Assembly (NCBI RefSeq): GCF_003349955.1
Contig: NZ_QLKQ01000005.1
Coordinates: forward strand, 87,101 to 151,100
Origin: Azospirillum brasilense
Lineage (GTDB): Bacteria > Pseudomonadota > Alphaproteobacteria > Azospirillales > Azospirillaceae
Length of the DNA stretch: 64,000 nt
Direction: 5' to 3'
Positions 60,620-64,000 of the stretch are shown here, piece by piece; position 1 is the first letter of the stretch, and every line of letters starts with the position of its first letter. Below the pieces are notes generated by a model. It worked only from the letters and a program-made list of their open reading frames with translations. It searched no databases and had not been told where the DNA came from. Position numbers and translations under genes: made by a program.

Positions 60620-61084
60620 ATGTCCCGTCCCCCTCTGCCCCCCTTCAATGAAGAGTCCGCCATCGAGAAGGTCCGCCTCGCGGAAGATGGCTGGAACAGC
60701 CGCGACCCCGCCAAGGTCGCGCTGGCCTACACCACCGACACGCGCTGGCGGAACCGCGCGGAGTTCGCCAACGGCCGCGCCGAGGTCGAAGCCTTCCTGA
60801 CCCGCAAGTGGAACCGCGAGCTGGACTACCGGCTGATCAAGGAGCTGTGGGCGTTCGGCGGCAACCGCATCGCCGTGCGCTACGCCTACGAGTACCACGA
60901 CGACAGCGGCCAGTGGTTCCGCGCCTACGGCAACGAGAATTGGGAGTTCGCCGAGGACGGGCTGATGCGCGTCCGCCACGCCAGCATCAACGAGCACCCG
61001 ATCGCCGAAGCCGACCGCAAGTTCCACTGGCCGTTGGGCCGTCGTCCGGACGACCATCCGGGCCTCAGCCACTTCGGTTTCTGA
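60620..61084 (+). CDS. DUF1348 family protein (SnoaL/NTF2-like fold)
   Basis: 154 residues, a small alpha+beta barrel. It begins with a helical [20 protein letters not shown] and contains [40 protein letters not shown] and the C-terminal [17 protein letters not shown], all characteristic of DUF1348. Members bind small hydrophobic ligands; no reaction is established. A CAGGAG lies upstream. Its position behind the redox fusion protein suggests a shared substrate. Confidence 0.88.
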   Translation: MSRPPLPPFNEESAIEKVRLAEDGWNSRDPAKVALAYTTDTRWRNRAEFANGRAEVEAFLTRKWNRELDYRLIKELWAFGGNRIAVRYAYEYHDDSGQWFRAYGNENWEFAEDGLMRVRHASINEHPIAEADRKFHWPLGRRPDDHPGLSHFGF

Positions 61085-61166
61085 TCCGGCGGAGGAGGCG
61101 GAGGTTGCCATCCGAAGCCTCTTCGGCCACAGACTGTGAGGGGGACGCGGCGAAACGGGGGCGCGC

Positions 61167-62057
61167 ATGGACCGGCTGCAGGCGATGCGGATCTTCGTGA
61201 AGGTCGCGGAAGCGGAAAGCTTCGCCGAAGCCGCCCGCCTCCTGCACCTCAGCGCGCCCGCGGCGACGCGCGCCGTGGCCGCCCTCGAGGAGCTGATCGG
61301 CGCCCGCCTGTTCGTGCGCACCACGCGCTCGGTCAAGGTCACCGAAGCCGGGTCACGCTACCTCGAGGACTGCCGCCGCATCCTGTCGGACATCACGGAG
61401 GCGGAGGCCGCGGCGGGCGGCGTCTACGCCACCCCGACCGGAACGCTCGCCGTCACCGCCTCCGCTCTGTTCGGCCCGATCCATGTGCTGCCGATCGTGA
61501 CCGAGTATCTGGACCGCTACCCCGGCATGCGCGCACGGACCTTCTTCATCGACCGCCCGGTGAACATCGTGGAAGAGGGCATCGACGTCGCCGTGCGCAT
61601 CGGTCGCCTGCCGGATTCCGGGTTCACGGCGATCCGGGTCGGCACGGTCCGGCGTGTGGTCTGCGGCGCCCCGGCCTATTTCGAACGCCACGGCGTCCCG
61701 CAAACGCCGGCCGACCTCAGACACCACCGCATCGCCCTGTCGACCGGCGCCTGGGCGTCGCCGGAGTGGCGGTTCGCGCGGGACCAGCGGGTGACCATCG
61801 ACCCGATCCTGCAATGCAACACCAACGAGGCGGTGATCGCGACCGCCAAGGCAGGCTGGGGCCTCGCCCGGGTGCTCCATTACCAGATCGGCCCGGCCCT
61901 GCTGGCCGGAGAGCTGCGCATCGTGCTCGCCGACCATGAGGAACCGCCCCTGCCCATCCACGTCCTCCACCCCGAGGGGCGCCACGCGCCGGCCAAGGTG
62001 AGGGCCTTCGTGGACCTCGCCGTGGCCCGCCTGCGCGGGAACCGCTTCCTCAATTAG
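61167..62057 (+). CDS. LysR family transcriptional regulator
   Basis: 296 residues: N-terminal winged HTH (MDRLQAMRIFVKVAEAESFA, then HLSAPAATRAVAALEELIGA) and a periplasmic-binding-like effector domain (ALFGPIHVLPIVTEYLDRYP, AVRIGRLPDSGFTAIRVGTV). Of the CrgA/YhcS-type branch that commonly controls glutathione transferase, quinone and reductase genes. Placed last in the plus-strand cluster, which it probably regulates. Convergent, six bases from the TrmB-like gene. Confidence 0.92.
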   Translation: MDRLQAMRIFVKVAEAESFAEAARLLHLSAPAATRAVAALEELIGARLFVRTTRSVKVTEAGSRYLEDCRRILSDITEAEAAAGGVYATPTGTLAVTASALFGPIHVLPIVTEYLDRYPGMRARTFFIDRPVNIVEEGIDVAVRIGRLPDSGFTAIRVGTVRRVVCGAPAYFERHGVPQTPADLRHHRIALSTGAWASPEWRFARDQRVTIDPILQCNTNEAVIATAKAGWGLARVLHYQIGPALLAGELRIVLADHEEPPLPIHVLHPEGRHAPAKVRAFVDLAVARLRGNRFLN

Positions 62058-62063
62058 GACCGG

Positions 62064-62813
62064 TCAGGGAATCGTCGGCGCCGGCGTGCTCAGGCTCCAC
62101 ATGGCGTCGAACATGGACGCCTGGAAGGCCGCGAAATCGGCGCTGTCGAGGATCAGGCCGTAGCTTTCGCGCGCCGACGAGATGACCGAAACCTTGCTGC
62201 CGTGGATGAAGCAGGTCATCGCGAGGTTGTAGGTGGCGGGCGCGTAGCGCAGTTCGCGCCGCTCCTCCTGGCTCGACGGCCAGATCGGCGCGATGTCGCG
62301 CTCCTCCGAGCGGATCACCCGCAGCCAGATGCCGCGCCGCGCCCGCTCCTTCAGATAGCGCTCCATCTCCTCCAGCCCCGGCTCGACCATCAGCTCCCGC
62401 ATGGAGAGGGTGGCGCGCAGCTCCTTCTCGTCGCCGCTCAGCGTCTCCCACAGGACGGTGCGGATGCCTTCGGGGCCGGGGTGGAAGCGGACGTTCGGCT
62501 GGCCGTTCTCGTGATGGTACATCGACCGCAGCACCGGCATGACGTCTTCGAGCATCTGCCGCCGGGCCTCGCTGCGCTCCAGCAGGATGCCCGGGTCCTG
62601 GGCGACCACGAAGCGGCGCTTGCCGTGATCGACGAAGCGGACGAGCCCCTCCGCCTCCAGCTTGGCGAGAGCGTCGTGCGCCGTGGTGCGCGCCATGCCG
62701 GCGCCCGCGGCCACCTCCGTGACGGAGCCGCCGCCAAGGCGGATCGTCGTCAGATAGAGCTTGTAGAGCGTCCCCGATATGCCGATCCGGGACAGCTTCT
62801 CCTCGAGATTCAC
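62064..62813 (-). CDS. TrmB-type HTH transcriptional regulator
   Basis: 249 residues from the GTG at 62813, which has AAAAGGGAG upstream (an in-frame ATG at 62846 lacks a ribosome-binding site). N-terminal winged HTH of TrmB/Sugar-specific type: LSRIGISGTLYKLYLTTIRL, SVTEVAAGAGMARTTAHDAL, LEAEGLVRFVDHGKRRFVV. The C-terminal part resembles PLD-like sensor domains of this class (VRFHPGPEGIRTVLWETLSG). Divergent from an ABC importer operon, with several GATAAAA inverted repeats between them that could be its operators. Effector unknown. Confidence 0.8.
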   Translation of the reverse strand: MNLEEKLSRIGISGTLYKLYLTTIRLGGGSVTEVAAGAGMARTTAHDALAKLEAEGLVRFVDHGKRRFVVAQDPGILLERSEARRQMLEDVMPVLRSMYHHENGQPNVRFHPGPEGIRTVLWETLSGDEKELRATLSMRELMVEPGLEEMERYLKERARRGIWLRVIRSEERDIAPIWPSSQEERRELRYAPATYNLAMTCFIHGSKVSVISSARESYGLILDSADFAAFQASMFDAMWSLSTPAPTIP

Positions 62814-62885
62814 CCACGTGCTCCCTTTTGAATCGCGTCGCAACATGCCCGATTCCGCGCCACCCGTCTATCGTCGGTTTTCACC

Positions 62886-62989
62886 GATAAAATCACGACA
62901 TCCGGCAACACCCTACTTTCACAAGGGCGATAAAATGGGCTTTTATCCCGCAGTATGCCCGTTAAAACGGCAAGTTTTGGCCTGCCAAA
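62886..62989. promoter_or_regulatory. cluster of inverted repeats between TrmB-like and ABC permease genes
   Basis: In an unusually AT-rich 277-base gap: GATAAAA-TGGGC-TTTTATC (62929-62947, 7-base arms), a further GATAAAA at 62886-62892, and TTTGGC-CT-GCCAAA (62976-62989, perfect 6-base arms). They lie on the permease side of the gap and fit operators for the TrmB-like or another regulator. Confidence 0.5.
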
Positions 62990-63108
62990 CGCCATTCATT
63001 TGTATTTTTCGAATTGACGGATTTTTCCGACACTGTCATCGTTTTGTCGCCGTCCGAGGACGCTGACGTCCCGCGAGGCGGCGCCGAACGGTGGAACGAG
63101 GGAAGGTG

Positions 63109-63948
63109 ATGGAAGCGAACACGAAAGCGCATGCGGCGGCGCCGCCTTTCATGCAAAGGGCGCCGCGCCGCGCCATTAGTCCCCGCATTCTGACGGACCG
63201 GTCCTTCCGCGCGGCGCTGGGCCTCACCGCCTTCTTCGCCGTCTGGCAGGCGCTGACATCCCTCGGCGTCATCGACGCCTTCCTGCTGCCGTCGCCGGTC
63301 GCGGTGGCGGGGGCGCTCTGGGACATGGCGCTCGACGGCTCGCTGTGGGTCCATCTCGGCGCCAGCCTGCAGCGGGTGGCCGTCGGCTTCGCGCTCGCCT
63401 GCGTCGTCGGCATGGCGCTCGGGCTGATCTGCGGCTGGTGGCGCGGCGTTGCGGACTTCGTGCGGCCGGTGGTCGAGGCGCTTCGCCCCATCCCGCCGCT
63501 CGCCTGGATCCCGATCACCATCCTGTGGTTCGGGCTCGGCGACGCCGCGTCCTACTTCCTGGTCTTCCTCGGCGCCGTCTTCCCGGCCTTCGTCGCCACC
63601 TACACGGCGGTGCGCGGCCTCGACCGGAACCAGATGAACGCGGCGCTCTGCCTGGGTGCCACGCCCTGGCAGCTCTTCACCGACGTGCTGATCCCGGCCT
63701 CCCTGCCGATCATCCTGCCGGGTCTGCGGATCGCGCTGGGCGTGGGCTGGATGTGCGTGGTGACCGCCGAGCTGATCGCCGCGCAGACCGGCCTCGGCTA
63801 CCTGATCCAGCAGTCGCGCATGCTGTTCCAGATCAACAACGTCGTTGCGGGCATGGTGGCCATCGGTCTCGTCGGCTTCGCCATGTCCGCCGTCCTCGAA
63901 CGGATCGAGCGTCGGGTGAACGCCTGGGCGCCTTCCGAGCGCAATTGA
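63109..63948 (+). CDS. ABC transporter permease (SsuC/TauC family)
   Basis: 279 residues from the ATG at 63109 (in-frame GTGs at 63091 and 63106 are alternatives). Inner-membrane permease with about six hydrophobic segments and the BPD signature region around LRPIPPLAWIPITILWFGLG and MNAALCLGATPWQLFTDVLI, the EAA-type cytoplasmic loop. Family members import aliphatic sulfonates, taurine, nitrate or thiamine precursors. Followed 17 bases later by the start of another gene, probably the ATPase; the binding protein is outside the window. Confidence 0.9.
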   Translation: MEANTKAHAAAPPFMQRAPRRAISPRILTDRSFRAALGLTAFFAVWQALTSLGVIDAFLLPSPVAVAGALWDMALDGSLWVHLGASLQRVAVGFALACVVGMALGLICGWWRGVADFVRPVVEALRPIPPLAWIPITILWFGLGDAASYFLVFLGAVFPAFVATYTAVRGLDRNQMNAALCLGATPWQLFTDVLIPASLPIILPGLRIALGVGWMCVVTAELIAAQTGLGYLIQQSRMLFQINNVVAGMVAIGLVGFAMSAVLERIERRVNAWAPSERN

Positions 63949-63965
63949 GCAGGAGGCGAAGGAAC

Positions 63966-64000
63966 ATGGCCGCCAACACCGCACTCAAGACCCCCGCCCC
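63966..64000 (+). CDS. start of next ABC operon gene (partial, runs off window)
   Basis: ATG 63966, preceded by AGGAGGCGAAGGAAC, opens MAANTALKTPA before the window ends. Position after an SsuC-like permease makes an ATP-binding subunit or binding protein most likely; nothing in the 11 visible residues decides this. Confidence 0.5.
   Translation, partial: MAANTALKTPA

Overview
The window is GC-rich (mostly 66-70% by eye) and densely coded. It carries several Liv-type amide/branched-chain ABC uptake operons, CoA-dependent catabolic genes, a PQQ alcohol dehydrogenase with its own two-component system, and GC-rich intergenic hairpin repeats. This gene mix suggests a soil or plant-associated alphaproteobacterium, most likely Rhodospirillales and Azospirillum-like. 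That is an inference from gene content; no rRNA or other marker gene is present.

Layout. (1) 1-1776: the 5' part of a PotD-like solute-binding protein gene (minus) and a divergent GlxA-type regulator. (2) 1867-21932: a complete-looking lambda-type (non-contractile) phage tail module in the lambda order: tail tube, tail assembly chaperone with a -1 frameshift site, tape measure, M, L, K, a fused I-J tip protein, small tail genes, a 2566-residue fibre and a fibre-assembly-like protein. No capsid, portal, terminase, integrase, replication or lysis gene is seen, and ordinary host genes abut both sides. The module is therefore a candidate F-type tailocin (phage-tail particle) or a domesticated tail. 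A rare palindrome, GTAAGCGCTTAC or a near copy, recurs at its module boundaries. (3) 22050-33415 (minus): an IclR-controlled catabolic operon (Ltp-like thiolase, DUF35 protein, two MaoC-like proteins, enoyl-CoA hydratase, a Liv ABC transporter with a fused permease-ATPase, a PRISE-type reductase and an acyl-CoA ligase). (4) 33646-39742 (minus): a second Liv transporter operon ending in an iron-type alcohol dehydrogenase. It is divergent from (5) 40219-49234 (plus): a 2-oxoacid dehydrogenase (E1 alpha, E1 beta, E2, no E3), enoyl-CoA hydratase, acyl-CoA dehydrogenase, AMP-forming CoA ligase, MmgE/PrpD protein and a TetR regulator. A shared inverted-repeat operator lies in both divergent promoters. 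(6) 49269-54233: a NarL-type response regulator and histidine kinase, divergent from an ExaA-like quinoprotein alcohol dehydrogenase, then an exported pentapeptide-repeat protein. (7) 54273-57423 (minus): a class III aminotransferase-fold phospho-lyase candidate, a hydroxylysine-kinase-like phosphotransferase and a GntR/FCD regulator, with a 15-base operator shared by the last two. (8) 57824-62057 (plus): glutathione transferase, a three-domain PNPOx/ferredoxin-reductase/ferredoxin fusion, a DUF1348 protein and a LysR regulator. (9) 62064-64000: a TrmB-like regulator (minus) and the start of an SsuC/TauC-type ABC operon (plus) that runs off the window.

How it fits together: outside the tail island the window is a series of self-contained 'sense, import, activate to CoA, oxidise' modules, each with its own regulator (IclR, TetR, two-component, GntR, LysR, TrmB). 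Both Liv operons carry a GC-rich REP-like hairpin repeat at the same place, between the binding-protein gene and the first permease gene. This placement could favour high binding-protein expression.
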